34,473 nucleotides of DNA, taken from Oscillibacter sp. (GTDB lineage Bacteria; Bacillota; Clostridia; Oscillospirales; Oscillospiraceae). The notes under the pieces are model-generated. The model was given only the letters and a program-made list of their open reading frames with translations. It was not told where the DNA came from and did not search any database. Both the position numbers and the translations under genes were made by a program. How positions within the stretch are numbered: position 1 is the first letter of the stretch; the number at the start of each line of letters is the position of its first letter. The DNA lies in the NCBI GenBank assembly GCA_022652815.1, contig JALCRR010000016.1, positions 1 through 34,473 on the forward strand, in the 5' to 3' direction. Shown one piece after another: positions 21,141 to 29,268 of this stretch.

Positions 21141-23000
21141 TTATGCAGCAGGAACCGCTTCGGTATCCGTCGTGCTGCTGGGATCAGCTCCTTCCGGCGC
21201 AGAGCCAAACGGCTGTCCGCCGGTAGGATTTGCGTTGGAGCCTTTGGCAGCCGTCAGCATCACAGAATAGGCCTGCACAATGGTTCCCGCAGCTTCCGTA
21301 TTGCAGACAATCTCCACATCGTCGCCCGTGTTCAAAATCACCACGTCCGCATCGTCGGAAGCGCTGATCTGATAATAGTGACTGTCACCCGCAAGTCGAA
21401 TGAAATACTGGCTGTCACCGTCCATAACGGCGCTGCGGATCTCCGTAATCACGCCGTCCACACTGCCGCGATCCGGCTCCACAACCTCTGTCTGCGTCTT
21501 GTCAATGAGATCGTTGTCGGCCAGGCTCTGGCGATAGCTGGTCTCGCAGGTGGCAACAGTTGTTCCGGTGGCCACGATCTGGTACTGGGAAACGTTGACC
21601 ATGGCGTACATCTTCACAAGGCCCGCCGCATCCTTCAGTGCCAGAAAATAGGTGGGCTGATCGGCGATATTCAGCAGCAGCGGGAAGGTGGCTTGATAAT
21701 TCATCTGCTGCACCTGTCCCTGTGCGGATTCCATGGCAGAAATTTCCTTGGCACCGGCGATGGAGTAGAACTTGGTCTCCTTGGTGCGCTGGTTGGTCAG
21801 AATAAAGCCCACGTTGGACTGGTCAGACGTCACGGAGGTCACGCCGGTATACATATACACATCGTCCCCAATGACAATATAGTTATAGCCCTCGGTGGTG
21901 ACCTTCACGTCCTTCTGACCGAAGATGGAGTTGAAAAAGCCGTTGTGGTACTGGCCGTAATAGTCATACTGCTGCATAATCATGTCGGCGTTGTAGACCC
22001 GATCCACCCACTGGGGCACTTCTTCATAATACTGGCTCTCGCCGGTGATGGCGTTAAGCAGCACCGCGCCGCTGATATCCGTTCCGCCGAACAGTCCAAC
22101 CTTCTTCACGATGCGGGAGCAAACCCAGTAGGGCGTGCCGTCCTCGTCAATTTCAAAGGTAGGCTCATTGAACATCATGGTGGGGTAGCTAAAGCGAAGG
22201 GCACGGTAAACGTTGCGGCCAAAGTGCTCCGCCGTGGAGTACTTCATGCCCTCATCCAGCCGCACCACCTGCACATTCTGGGTGGTCATGTCGATAATGA
22301 GGTAGGCCGGCAGGCCTGCGGAGCGATTGGTAAACCACTTGATCAGATCGCCGTAACGCAGGGAAACTACCCGCACGGGATGCCCTTGATAGTTGATCTG
22401 GGTGTAGTTGTCCATCACCTCGAACTGAGACACCATGTCCGACAGTTCACCCAGCTTGCGGCTGCCCAGCCGCTTGGCGGAATCATCGTCCAGCATGGGA
22501 ATCTGGTCGTAGGAGATTTCCTCCACCTCGCTCACAAAGTCTCCCGTCTCAATGGGCAGCAGTTTGCTGTAAGCCCCGGCACGGAACACCACCCAGGAAG
22601 AAATGGCGCCGATGGCGATGGTCGCAATTAGGGCAATCACCACGAAGAAGGGCACCTTGCACTGCTTTTTGACAAAGCCGAAGTAGCCTTTCGCCCCCTC
22701 GCCCTGAAAGCCGGAGGTCAAAACCGCGCAGATGCAGTACACCGCGCAGCAAAGGAACACAAATACATACAAATCCTCGCTGTGGAGGTTCAGCGCCGGC
22801 AGCTCCGCATAGAAGTAGATTGCGGCAAATACCAGCGTCACAAGGATGTTCAGAAGGGTCCGGGTGAACGCATTGCCGATGGCTTTGCGGGGCTTGCGGG
22901 GCCTATGAGGCGTCGCAGCCTGTGTAAAATCCGGCTGGGCTCCACCTTGAAAACCGCCATTTTGGCCCGGCCCAAATCCTCCGAAATGAATAAAAGCCAT
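21141..23000 (-). CDS. Large membrane-anchored protein of unknown function
   Basis: A 619-residue protein I cannot name. The N-terminal 40 residues are Gly/Gln/Pro- and then Arg/Lys-rich and probably cytoplasmic. Three membrane helices follow at about 48-66, 77-96 and 117-139, and the remaining 480 residues are probably outside the cell. That part is rich in Tyr, Gln and Val with alternating beta-type pattern and no Cys-rich or enzymatic motif I recognise. It ends in a Pro/Thr/Ser-rich, low-complexity tail (about 585-619). AAAGGAG precedes the ATG. It is first in a two-gene unit with ogt. Similar-looking conserved proteins exist in clostridia, but I recall no function. The regular domain spacing suggests a structural or sensory surface role. 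Confidence 0.82.
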   Translation of the reverse strand: MAFIHFGGFGPGQNGGFQGGAQPDFTQAATPHRPRKPRKAIGNAFTRTLLNILVTLVFAAIYFYAELPALNLHSEDLYVFVFLCCAVYCICAVLTSGFQGEGAKGYFGFVKKQCKVPFFVVIALIATIAIGAISSWVVFRAGAYSKLLPIETGDFVSEVEEISYDQIPMLDDDSAKRLGSRKLGELSDMVSQFEVMDNYTQINYQGHPVRVVSLRYGDLIKWFTNRSAGLPAYLIIDMTTQNVQVVRLDEGMKYSTAEHFGRNVYRALRFSYPTMMFNEPTFEIDEDGTPYWVCSRIVKKVGLFGGTDISGAVLLNAITGESQYYEEVPQWVDRVYNADMIMQQYDYYGQYHNGFFNSIFGQKDVKVTTEGYNYIVIGDDVYMYTGVTSVTSDQSNVGFILTNQRTKETKFYSIAGAKEISAMESAQGQVQQMNYQATFPLLLNIADQPTYFLALKDAAGLVKMYAMVNVSQYQIVATGTTVATCETSYRQSLADNDLIDKTQTEVVEPDRGSVDGVITEIRSAVMDGDSQYFIRLAGDSHYYQISASDDADVVILNTGDDVEIVCNTEAAGTIVQAYSVMLTAAKGSNANPTGGQPFGSAPEGADPSSTTDTEAVPAA

Positions 23001-23031
23001 GTTGCTTCTCCTTTTTTCTTCAAACGTAATA

Positions 23032-23060
23032 AAAATAGTTTACTCGGAAAGTATGAACAA
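23032..23060 (-). promoter_or_regulatory. Promoter of the membrane protein/ogt pair
   Basis: On the minus strand, TTGTTC (23060-23055) and TATTTT (23037-23032) are 17 bases apart, about 32 bases before the start codon. Confidence 0.5.
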
Positions 23061-23084
23061 ATCAAGCAGGGCACCCATCGCGTG

Positions 23085-23124
23085 CAAAAAACCGCCGGAG
23101 GGGCTGCCCTCCCGGCGGTTTTTG
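23085..23124 (-). terminator. Terminator after clpC
   Basis: ACCGCCGG-A-GGG pairs with CCC-T-CCCGGCGGT across a short loop, with one internal mismatch. On the minus strand it is followed by TTTTTT. It closes the ctsR-mcsA-clpC operon. Confidence 0.8.
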
Positions 23125-23130
23125 CTGGGT

Positions 23131-25575
23131 TTACTTCGTAATTAGGAGTTTTCCATCATCGGCGGAGATTTTGGCCGTATCGCCGGATTTTAAAGTTCCA
23201 TCCAGCATCTGCTCGGCCACGGCATCCTCGATCTTGTCTTGAATGGCACGGCGCAGGGGACGGGCACCATAGCGGGGGTCAAAGCCCTCCTTGGCAAGCT
23301 CCGCGATGGCCGCGTCATCGGCATTCAGAGAAACGCCCATGGTCTTCATGCGCGCCTCGGTAGCCTTGAGCATCCGGCGGGCAATCTCCACAATATCCTG
23401 CTGCGTCAAGCGATGGAACACAATGGTATCGTCAATGCGGTTTAGAAACTCCGGGCGGAAGGTCCGGCGCAGCTCGTCCATGACCGTGTCTTTTGTGCGG
23501 GCAAAGGCCTCGGCATCGTCATTGGCGGCATCCTTGGCGTCAAAGCCCAGATGGCTGCCGGAGGACAGGATGTTGCCTGCGCCCACGTTGGAAGTCATCA
23601 CAATCACGGTATTCTTGAAGTCCACCGTGCGGCCCTGAGAATCGGTAATGCGGCCATCCTCCAAAATCTGAAGCAGGACGTTCCACACATCCTCATGCGC
23701 CTTTTCGATCTCGTCAAACAGCACCACGCTGTAAGGCTTGCGGCGCACCTTTTCGGTGAGCTGGCCGCCTTCTTCGTGCCCCACGTATCCGGGAGGCGAG
23801 CCGATCAGACGGGATACCGTGTGCCGCTCCATATACTCGGACATATCAATGCGGATCATGGCGTTCTCGTCGCCGAACATGGCCTGGGCCAGCGTTTTGC
23901 AAAGCTCGGTCTTGCCGACGCCAGTGGGGCCGAGGAACAGGAAGCTGCCGATGGGGCGCTTGGGATCCTTCAATCCCACGCGGCCGCGGCGGATGGCGCG
24001 GGCGACAGCGCGAACGGCCTCCTCCTGCCCCACAACCCGCTCATGGAGCGTCTCCTCCATGTGAAGAAGGCGAGTGGCCTCATCCTCGGTCAGCCGCGTA
24101 ACAGGAATTCCCGTCCACTCGCTGACCACGGCGGCAATGTCCTCGGCGGTCACAGGGCGGTGCTGTACATTGCCCTTGCGGCGCTTTTCCCGCTCCGAGT
24201 CCACTTGATCTTGATAGTTTTTCTCAATATCCCGCAGTTGGGCGGCCTTTTCAAAGTCCTGCGCCGCAATGGCCGCGTCCTTATCCCGGCGCAAAACGGT
24301 CAGCTTTTCCTCCAGGCTCTTAAGCTCCGGGGAAATCTCCTCCGTCTCCATGCGCACCCGGGAAGCCGCCTCGTCCATCAAGTCGATGGCCTTGTCCGGC
24401 AGGAATCGGTCATTGATATAGCGGGTGGACAGCTGGACGGACGCTTCCAGCGCCTCGTCCGTAATCTTCAGCTTATGATGCTTCTCGTACCGCTCTCGCA
24501 GTCCCTGCAAAATCTCCAGCGTCGCCTCCTGGCTTGGCTCACCCACCTGGATGGGCTGAAAACGGCGCTCCAGAGCTGCGTCCTTCTCGATATACTGGCG
24601 GTACTCATTCAAAGTCGTTGCTCCGATGACCCGAATTTCTCCGCGGCCCAGAGCGGGCTTGATAATGTTGGCAGCATCCACAGCGCCTTCGGCGCTGCCG
24701 GCACCCACAATGGTGTGCAGCTCGTCGATAAACAGAATCACGTCGCCGGACTTTTTGACTTCCTCCAACGCCTTTTTGATCCGCTCTTCAAATTCGCCCC
24801 GGTACTTGGTGCCGGCCACCATGCCGGACAAGTCCAGAGAGAGGATTTTCTTGTCCAGCAGCTCGTCGGGCACATCGCCCAGAACAATCTTTTCCGCCAG
24901 GCCCTCGGCGATGGCGGTCTTGCCCACGCCGGGTTCGCCGATGAGAACGGGATTGTTCTTGGTGCGGCGGGACAAAATCTGAATCACCCGCTGGATTTCC
25001 GTGTCCCGTCCGATGACGGGGTCCAACTTGCCGTTTCTCGCGTCGGCAGTCAGATCCCGGGTGAATTCCCGCAGCGTCTTGGCCTTGGTTTCGTCATGCT
25101 GCGTGCCCGGACGGCTCTCCGCGCTCTGGGCGCGGGGCTGGGTCTGGATTTTCTGCATCAGCTCCGTATAGAGCCGCTTGGGGTCGCAGCCGGCTGTCCG
25201 CAGAATGCGCACGGCCATGTTGCTACCCTCCCGCAAAATGCCCGCCAGCAGGTGCTCGGTACCCACAAAATTGCAACCGCCGCGCATGGAATCCTCCATG
25301 GCGATCTCCACCACCCGCTTGGCGCGGGGCGTCAGCCCCTGGGCGGGATTGCTGCCGGGCAGTCCGGCGCCGACGCTGCGCTTGATCATGTCCACGATCA
25401 TCTCGCTGGTCAGTCCGGCATCTGTCAGAGCGGCATGAGCCACGCCCTCTTCCTCCCGGATCAAGCCCAGAAGCAGGTGCTCCGTCCCCACGTAGCCGTG
25501 GCCAAGCTCTCCCGCTGCCTCCTGGGCAAGCCGCAGGGCCTCTTCGGCCCGCGGCGTAAACTTGTTTTCATTCAT
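23131..25575 (-). CDS. clpC: ATP-dependent protease ATPase subunit ClpC
   Basis: An 814-residue Hsp100 unfoldase that feeds proteins to ClpP and counters protein aggregation. In order: two Clp-N repeats (1-145); the first AAA+ module with Walker A GEPGVGKT (213-220) and Walker B VILFIDE (279-285); a middle coiled region with a UVR-like segment near 435-460 ([12 protein letters not shown]); and a second AAA+ module with Walker A GPTGVGKT (549-556) and [12 protein letters not shown] pore loop. The UVR-containing middle domain distinguishes ClpC from ClpB and ClpE and is where McsA-type adaptors dock. The length is typical. It is the last gene of the operon; the canonical mcsB gene expected just before it is absent. 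Confidence 0.97.
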   Translation of the reverse strand: MNENKFTPRAEEALRLAQEAAGELGHGYVGTEHLLLGLIREEEGVAHAALTDAGLTSEMIVDMIKRSVGAGLPGSNPAQGLTPRAKRVVEIAMEDSMRGGCNFVGTEHLLAGILREGSNMAVRILRTAGCDPKRLYTELMQKIQTQPRAQSAESRPGTQHDETKAKTLREFTRDLTADARNGKLDPVIGRDTEIQRVIQILSRRTKNNPVLIGEPGVGKTAIAEGLAEKIVLGDVPDELLDKKILSLDLSGMVAGTKYRGEFEERIKKALEEVKKSGDVILFIDELHTIVGAGSAEGAVDAANIIKPALGRGEIRVIGATTLNEYRQYIEKDAALERRFQPIQVGEPSQEATLEILQGLRERYEKHHKLKITDEALEASVQLSTRYINDRFLPDKAIDLMDEAASRVRMETEEISPELKSLEEKLTVLRRDKDAAIAAQDFEKAAQLRDIEKNYQDQVDSEREKRRKGNVQHRPVTAEDIAAVVSEWTGIPVTRLTEDEATRLLHMEETLHERVVGQEEAVRAVARAIRRGRVGLKDPKRPIGSFLFLGPTGVGKTELCKTLAQAMFGDENAMIRIDMSEYMERHTVSRLIGSPPGYVGHEEGGQLTEKVRRKPYSVVLFDEIEKAHEDVWNVLLQILEDGRITDSQGRTVDFKNTVIVMTSNVGAGNILSSGSHLGFDAKDAANDDAEAFARTKDTVMDELRRTFRPEFLNRIDDTIVFHRLTQQDIVEIARRMLKATEARMKTMGVSLNADDAAIAELAKEGFDPRYGARPLRRAIQDKIEDAVAEQMLDGTLKSGDTAKISADDGKLLITK

Positions 25576-25613
25576 TGGTTGTCACTCCTTCCGTATCAAT
25601 ACGGGGTGTTTTT

Positions 25614-26144
25614 TTACTTACTCTCGCCGGATTCCTTTTCTTCTTTTTCCAGAGCCCGGATCTGGTCGCGGACCTCCGCCGCGTGTTCAAAGTTTTCCTG
25701 ATGGACAGCCCGCTTCATTTCCAGACGCAAGGCGTTGAGCTGGCGCATCCGCGCGAATCTGCTCTGCTCCTTCTCGTCCACCAGCGCTTCCTTGTTCTTT
25801 TTGTCCTCGGCTGATTCCTTAGTCTCCTCTGCCGGAGCGGTTCCCAGTGCCGGCATATCGGAGAAGAAATCATCGAACAGATCCTCACCGAAGAAGCGGT
25901 CCATGCCGCCCATCAGCCGAGGTGTGGGAGCAAAGAAGTCGTCCAGCAGTCCGCCGCCAAAGAAACCGTCGTTCCAGAAGCTGCGCATCCCGCTCATCAT
26001 CTTCCGCTGCTGCGCAGCAATTTTCTGGGTGTAGCCCAGCTTTTCGGCACATTCGGAGCACAGGTGCTTTTCCGTCACTTTGCCGTTGATGTTGCTCTGG
26101 TAAACAAAGGATACTTCATTCTTGCCACAATTTTCGCATTTCAT
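25614..26144 (-). CDS. mcsA: McsA-like UVR-domain zinc-finger protein
   Basis: A 176-residue protein in the McsA position of the CtsR operon. Two CxxC pairs (Cys3/Cys6 and Cys29/Cys32) should bind one zinc ion; the Bacillus protein has twice as many. A Phe/Gly/Asp-rich low-complexity section (about 55-100, FFGGGLLDDFF-type) and a charged linker lead to a C-terminal UVR motif (about 137-170, LEMKRAVHQENFEHAAEVRDQI). McsA normally activates the arginine kinase McsB and modulates CtsR and ClpC. With no McsB here, a direct role with ClpC is more likely, or McsB is encoded elsewhere. GAGGAGG precedes the ATG. Thirty-eight bases separate its stop from clpC. Confidence 0.88.
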   Translation of the reverse strand: MKCENCGKNEVSFVYQSNINGKVTEKHLCSECAEKLGYTQKIAAQQRKMMSGMRSFWNDGFFGGGLLDDFFAPTPRLMGGMDRFFGEDLFDDFFSDMPALGTAPAEETKESAEDKKNKEALVDEKEQSRFARMRQLNALRLEMKRAVHQENFEHAAEVRDQIRALEKEEKESGESK

Positions 26145-26215
26145 GATAAAAACCTCCTCATGAACTCTATATCAATTTATTTGTTGATGAAATTGGTCGG
26201 GGCGCTGCCCGGTTT

Positions 26216-26668
26216 TTACACGTAATGGACCAAAACCTGCTTCACAAGATCCGCCCGGGCGGCATCCCGATTCGGACGTGGCACATTCAGTAGCGCCTTG
26301 TCGCTGATGCAGATGGCGAGCGTCTGCCCCACCTCTTCGGATAGGGCCCCGGACTGCACCAGATTGCCGAGGATCGCCCTTGCGCTGGGAAGATCCAGGC
26401 TGTCGCCCACGGAGTTGATGACGTGCATCATCAAGGTCTGCCGATCCACCTGCACCCGTGTGATGCGGATATACCCGTTGCCGCCCCGTCGGCTTTCCAC
26501 AATGTAGCCGTGCTCCGGGGAAAACCGAGTGGACATCACATAGTTGATCTGGCTTGGCACGCAGTTGAATCTCTGTGCCAGATCATTGCGCTGCACCTCC
26601 AGCACGCCATCGTCCGCCTCAGACAATTCGTCCTGCAAAAAGCTGGCGATTAAATCTGTAATACCCAT
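26216..26668 (-). CDS. ctsR: Heat-shock repressor CtsR
   Basis: A 150-residue dimeric winged-helix repressor of clp genes. The N-terminal DNA-binding part shows GVLEVQRNDLAQRFNCVPSQINYVMSTRF followed by the wing SRRGGNGYIRI, whose glycine-rich loop is the known thermosensing element of the family. The C-terminal part is the helical dimerisation domain. AGGAGGAG precedes the ATG. Two CtsR heptad-pair operators flank its own promoter, so the operon is autoregulated. In Bacillus, repressor release and turnover involve the McsB kinase, which is missing from this operon, so heat inactivation may rely on the wing alone. Confidence 0.95.
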   Translation of the reverse strand: MGITDLIASFLQDELSEADDGVLEVQRNDLAQRFNCVPSQINYVMSTRFSPEHGYIVESRRGGNGYIRITRVQVDRQTLMMHVINSVGDSLDLPSARAILGNLVQSGALSEEVGQTLAICISDKALLNVPRPNRDAARADLVKQVLVHYV

Positions 26669-26691
26669 TGGCAGCTCCTCCTCCAGTCAAT

Positions 26692-26720
26692 GTCAAATTT
26701 GACTTTGACTTTCTTTGACT
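26692..26720 (-). promoter_or_regulatory. Downstream CtsR operator cluster
   Basis: On the minus strand, AGTCAAA-GAA-AGTCAAA (26720-26704) is an exact CtsR-type heptad pair. It is extended by a third GTCAAA copy and a GTCAAATTTGAC palindrome (26703-26692). It lies between the -10 box and ctsR. Confidence 0.85.
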
Positions 26721-26735
26721 TTCTTTCTGACACGT

Positions 26736-26763
26736 AGTATAGCACGGGCAAAGCAAAAGTCAA
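26736..26763 (-). promoter_or_regulatory. Promoter of the ctsR operon
   Basis: On the minus strand, TTGACT (26763-26758) and TATACT (26741-26736) have 16-base spacing. They are bracketed by CtsR operators. Confidence 0.8.
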
Positions 26764-26772
26764 GGGGTAATT

Positions 26773-26789
26773 TTTGACTTTCTTTGACC
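26773..26789 (-). promoter_or_regulatory. Upstream CtsR operator
   Basis: GGTCAAA-GAA-AGTCAAA on the minus strand is a near-perfect match to the CtsR heptad repeat. It sits just upstream of the -35 hexamer. Confidence 0.88.
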
Positions 26790-26858
26790 AATTTGAAAAC
26801 AATTTGTGAACGGCGCTTTCTCTGCCTCTTTTTGAAAAATCGGTTTAATTTTTAACAG

Positions 26859-26892
26859 TTGCACTTGCTTTTTCAAGATTGTATGTTAGAAT
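26859..26892 (+). promoter_or_regulatory. Promoter region of the ferredoxin gene
   Basis: Two overlapping candidates exist: TTGCAC (26859-26864) with TATGTT (26882-26887) at 17 bases, and TTGCTT (26865-26870) with TAGAAT (26887-26892) at 16 bases. Both end about 32-38 bases before the ATG. Confidence 0.5.
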
Positions 26893-26924
26893 AAAAACTA
26901 CAAATTCTTATGGAGGTGCTTCCC

Positions 26925-27098
26925 ATGGCTTACAAGATTACTTCTGCTTGCGTCAGCTGCGGCTCCTGCGCAGATGTCTGCCCCGCCAGCGCTATCAGCC
27001 AGGGCGATGCGTCTTACGTCATTGACGCAAACGCCTGCCTGGACTGCGGCACTTGCAGCGATACCTGCCCCAACGGCGCCATCGTCCCCGCTGAATAA
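26925..27098 (+). CDS. 2[4Fe-4S] clostridial-type ferredoxin
   Basis: A 57-residue electron carrier. Two CxxCxxCxxxCP sets (CVSCGSCADVCP and CLDCGTCSDTCP) bind two [4Fe-4S] clusters with the usual internal symmetry, and the length matches clostridial ferredoxin. GGAGGT fixes the ATG at 26925. It is a single-gene unit between its own promoter and a strong terminator, as is common for these highly expressed carriers. It would shuttle low-potential electrons to and from pyruvate:ferredoxin oxidoreductase, hydrogenase or Rnf-type complexes, none of which is in this window. It supports an anaerobic lifestyle. Confidence 0.95.
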   Translation: MAYKITSACVSCGSCADVCPASAISQGDASYVIDANACLDCGTCSDTCPNGAIVPAE

Positions 27099-27114
27099 TT
27101 TACTTATTCAAAGC

Positions 27115-27147
27115 AAACCACCGCAGGCTTTTGCCTGCGGTGGTTTT
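27115..27147 (+). terminator. Terminator after the ferredoxin gene
   Basis: A 14-bp stem (27115-27128 with 27133-27146) and a TTTT loop end in GGTTTTG. Confidence 0.88.
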
Positions 27148-27154
27148 GTTTTGC

Positions 27155-27183
27155 TTGCGGCTTGGCATGGTAGGCTTTATAAT
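27155..27183 (+). promoter_or_regulatory. Promoter of the methyltransferase pair
   Basis: TTGCGG (27155-27160) and a perfect TATAAT (27178-27183) are 17 bases apart. Confidence 0.7.
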
Positions 27184-27215
27184 AGGGTATCATGATCGGA
27201 AGGAGGCGCGCCGCC

Positions 27216-27950
27216 GTGGAGCATCAAGACACCTTAAACGCCACACCCTGGCACTTTTGCTGGGACGAGCGCGTGTTTCCGCCGGGAACCGACTCCTTCC
27301 TGCTCTCCGCCTTTCCCCGCCTGAGCTCCGGCGCGCGCATCTGCGATCTGGGTGCAGGAGCAGGGCTCTTGGGGCTTTTGCTGCTGCGAAGAGAGCCCAC
27401 GCTCCACATCACCGGCATCGAGCTGGATGGCGGTGCGGTGGCGCTTGCGCAGCAAAATATTGTGCAAAACCATCTGGAAGCGCAGCTGGAAATTCTTCAA
27501 GGCGACCTTCGCAAGCCGGAGGAGCTGCCCCGAAGCTGCGGCTTTGATCTGATTGTCTGTAATCCCCCCTACTTCCCAACGGGTGCGGGCGCAGCCGCCG
27601 CAGGTGCCGCAAGGCAAAATGCCCGGGCGGAGGAAACCTGCACCGTGGACGACCTCTGCGCCGCCGGTGTGCGGCTTTTGCGCTGGGGCGGAAAAATCTG
27701 CCTTGTCCACCGGCCGGAGCGTCTGTGCGATCTGATGACCGCGCTGCGAAAATACGGCCTGGAGCCCAAGCGATTGCGCCTTGTCCAGAAAAATGAACAC
27801 GCCGCCCCCTCCCTGCTTTTGCTGGAGGGCTGCCGGGGCGGAAAGCCGGGGCTTTCCATGGAAGCGCAGCTGCTGCTTGAGCAGCCGGACGGAACCCCCA
27901 GCCCGGAGCTGGATGCCATTTACTATCGAGAAAAGGAGATCACACCATGA
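27216..27950 (+). CDS. TrmN6/YfiC-like SAM-dependent methyltransferase
   Basis: A 244-residue class I methyltransferase. The SAM site CDLGAGAGLLG is at 43-53, an acidic residue at the end of strand two is in TGIELD, and the amino-methylating motif NPPY is at 116-119. This combination and the length fit the tRNA1(Val) adenine-37 N6-methyltransferase (YfiC/TrmN6) group, although NPPY enzymes that act on rRNA or proteins look alike. The start is the GTG at 27216, nine bases after AAGGAGG. An ATG at 27192 lies only nine bases after the -10 box and ahead of that site. Its end overlaps the rsmI ATG (ATGA), so the two RNA-modification genes are coupled. High G+C and Leu/Arg-rich. Confidence 0.82.
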   Translation: MEHQDTLNATPWHFCWDERVFPPGTDSFLLSAFPRLSSGARICDLGAGAGLLGLLLLRREPTLHITGIELDGGAVALAQQNIVQNHLEAQLEILQGDLRKPEELPRSCGFDLIVCNPPYFPTGAGAAAAGAARQNARAEETCTVDDLCAAGVRLLRWGGKICLVHRPERLCDLMTALRKYGLEPKRLRLVQKNEHAAPSLLLLEGCRGGKPGLSMEAQLLLEQPDGTPSPELDAIYYREKEITP

Positions 27951-28777
27951 GCGGAACACTCTATCTGGTCGCCACCCCCATTGGAAACTTAAGCGACTTT
28001 TCTCCCCGCGCTGTGGAGACGCTGCAAATTGCCGATTTCATTGCCGCGGAGGACACCCGCGTTTCCATGAAGCTGCTCAATCACTTTTCCATCAAAAAGC
28101 CCATGGTCAGCTATCACGAGCATAACCATGTGACAGCGGGGCAGGCGATTCTTGCCCGACTGCTGGGCGGCGAAACCTGCGCACTGGTGACAGATGCGGG
28201 CACACCCGCCATCTCTGACCCAGGCGAGGATCTGGTGCGTCTGTGCGCCGAAAACGATGTTCCGGTGTACGCCATTCCCGGCTGCTGCGCCGCCATCAGC
28301 GCATTGGCCGTCAGTGGTCTGCCCACGGGCCGCTTTACGTTTGAGGGCTTCCTCACCGTCAACAAAAAGAGCCGCCGGGAGCATTTGGACTCCCTGCGAA
28401 AAGAGGAGCGCACCATGGTCTTTCATGAGGCGCCCCACAAGCTGCGCACAACGCTGGACGATCTGTGTGCCGCCTTTGGCCCGGAGCGGAAAATTGCCCT
28501 GTGTCGCGAGATGACCAAGCTCCACGAGGAGACCATGCGTACCACCATCGGGCAAGCCGTGGAATACTACCGGGAGAATGCCCCCAAGGGAGAATATGTT
28601 CTGGTGGTGGCCGGTGCTGAGATTGAGGAGGCTTCGTTCGTGACGCTGGAAGAGGGCGTCGAGCTGGTGAACCGCCTGCGGGAGGGCGGTGCGCGCATGA
28701 AGGACGCGGTGAAAGAGGTTGCCGAGCACACCGGTCTTTCCAAAAACGAGCTCTACACCGCCGCGCTGGAAAAATAA
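27947..28777 (+). CDS. rsmI: 16S rRNA (cytidine-1402-2'-O)-methyltransferase RsmI
   Basis: A 276-residue tetrapyrrole-methylase-fold enzyme that methylates the ribose of C1402 in the decoding centre of 16S rRNA. Family landmarks are LYLVATPIGNLSDFSPRA at the N-terminus, AAEDTRVSMKLLNHF, the SAM-binding loop LVTDAGTPAISDPG (about 83-96), PGCCAAISALAVSGLPTGRFTFEGFL, and FHEAPHKLRTTL. The length is typical. Its ATG overlaps the stop of the preceding methyltransferase gene. No conventional terminator follows; a GC hairpin without a U-tract begins eight bases after the stop. Confidence 0.95.
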   Translation: MSGTLYLVATPIGNLSDFSPRAVETLQIADFIAAEDTRVSMKLLNHFSIKKPMVSYHEHNHVTAGQAILARLLGGETCALVTDAGTPAISDPGEDLVRLCAENDVPVYAIPGCCAAISALAVSGLPTGRFTFEGFLTVNKKSRREHLDSLRKEERTMVFHEAPHKLRTTLDDLCAAFGPERKIALCREMTKLHEETMRTTIGQAVEYYRENAPKGEYVLVVAGAEIEEASFVTLEEGVELVNRLREGGARMKDAVKEVAEHTGLSKNELYTAALEK

Positions 28778-28784
28778 TTTTTGC

Positions 28785-29142
28785 GCCGCGCTACTGCGCG
28801 GCAGGCGTTCAAGACCCCCATTTTCTTTCGGTCTTGCCGAAAGAAAATGCGCCTCTTGAGAGGTGGAAAAGAAAGGCGCTTAAAGTTGCTCTTTCGCAAA
28901 CCTTCGGTGCATCCAGTAGACGCGAAAAGACTCAGGTGTTTTCGTCCGGGGCAGAAAACCGTATTGTCTCTGCTTCTATCACGCTTACGCTTACCCCTCT
29001 AAAATTAGGCCAGCGGCAGCGGAAGAAGGCGCAGAGGGTGTCCGGGACTTCGCCGACTTTGCTTTTCCCGGCATAGAAAACGGCGCTTGAGGCCTGCAAA
29101 TTTCCACCGCTCAAAAGCTCCACGCAGACACAGGGTTCCTGC
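28785..29142. other. Gene-free region with stacked inverted repeats
   Basis: No gene with a ribosome site is seen on either strand. The first 100 bases hold a series of hairpins. GCCGCGC pairs with GCGCGGC (28785-28802). A perfect 13-bp stem CATTTTCTTTCGG/CCGAAAGAAAATG lies at 28819-28849. GCGCCT...AGGCGC encloses CCTCT/AGAGG (about 28849-28880). The remaining bases to about 29142 show only short repeats. It resembles a palindromic intergenic repeat or a structured RNA of unknown role. Confidence 0.4.
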
Positions 29143-29180
29143 AAAAAAAACGCTCACTGTTTTCACAGTGAGCGTTTTTC
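29143..29180. terminator. Terminator downstream of the NSS transporter
   Basis: An 11-bp stem (29150-29160 with 29165-29175) and TTTC loop have eight A residues on the left and five T residues on the right. It can act on either strand; the minus-strand transporter gene ends at 29269. Confidence 0.85.
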
Positions 29181-29268
29181 TTTGTGGGATGCGTCCCAAG
29201 CGCTTTTCTTTTGTGCCGTGCATTCCTGTGCGGCAACGCGGCACGTTCTCCCGGCATCAGCCGGGCAA

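Noticed and set aside
21099-22631. A 510-codon plus-strand open frame opposite the membrane-protein gene
   Set aside because: His/Gly/Val-rich composition is typical of an antisense shadow; the opposite strand has membrane helices, a ribosome site and a promoter.
23551-25701. A 716-codon plus-strand open frame opposite clpC
   Set aside because: Shadow of the GC-rich clpC gene; it shows no domain and crosses into mcsA.
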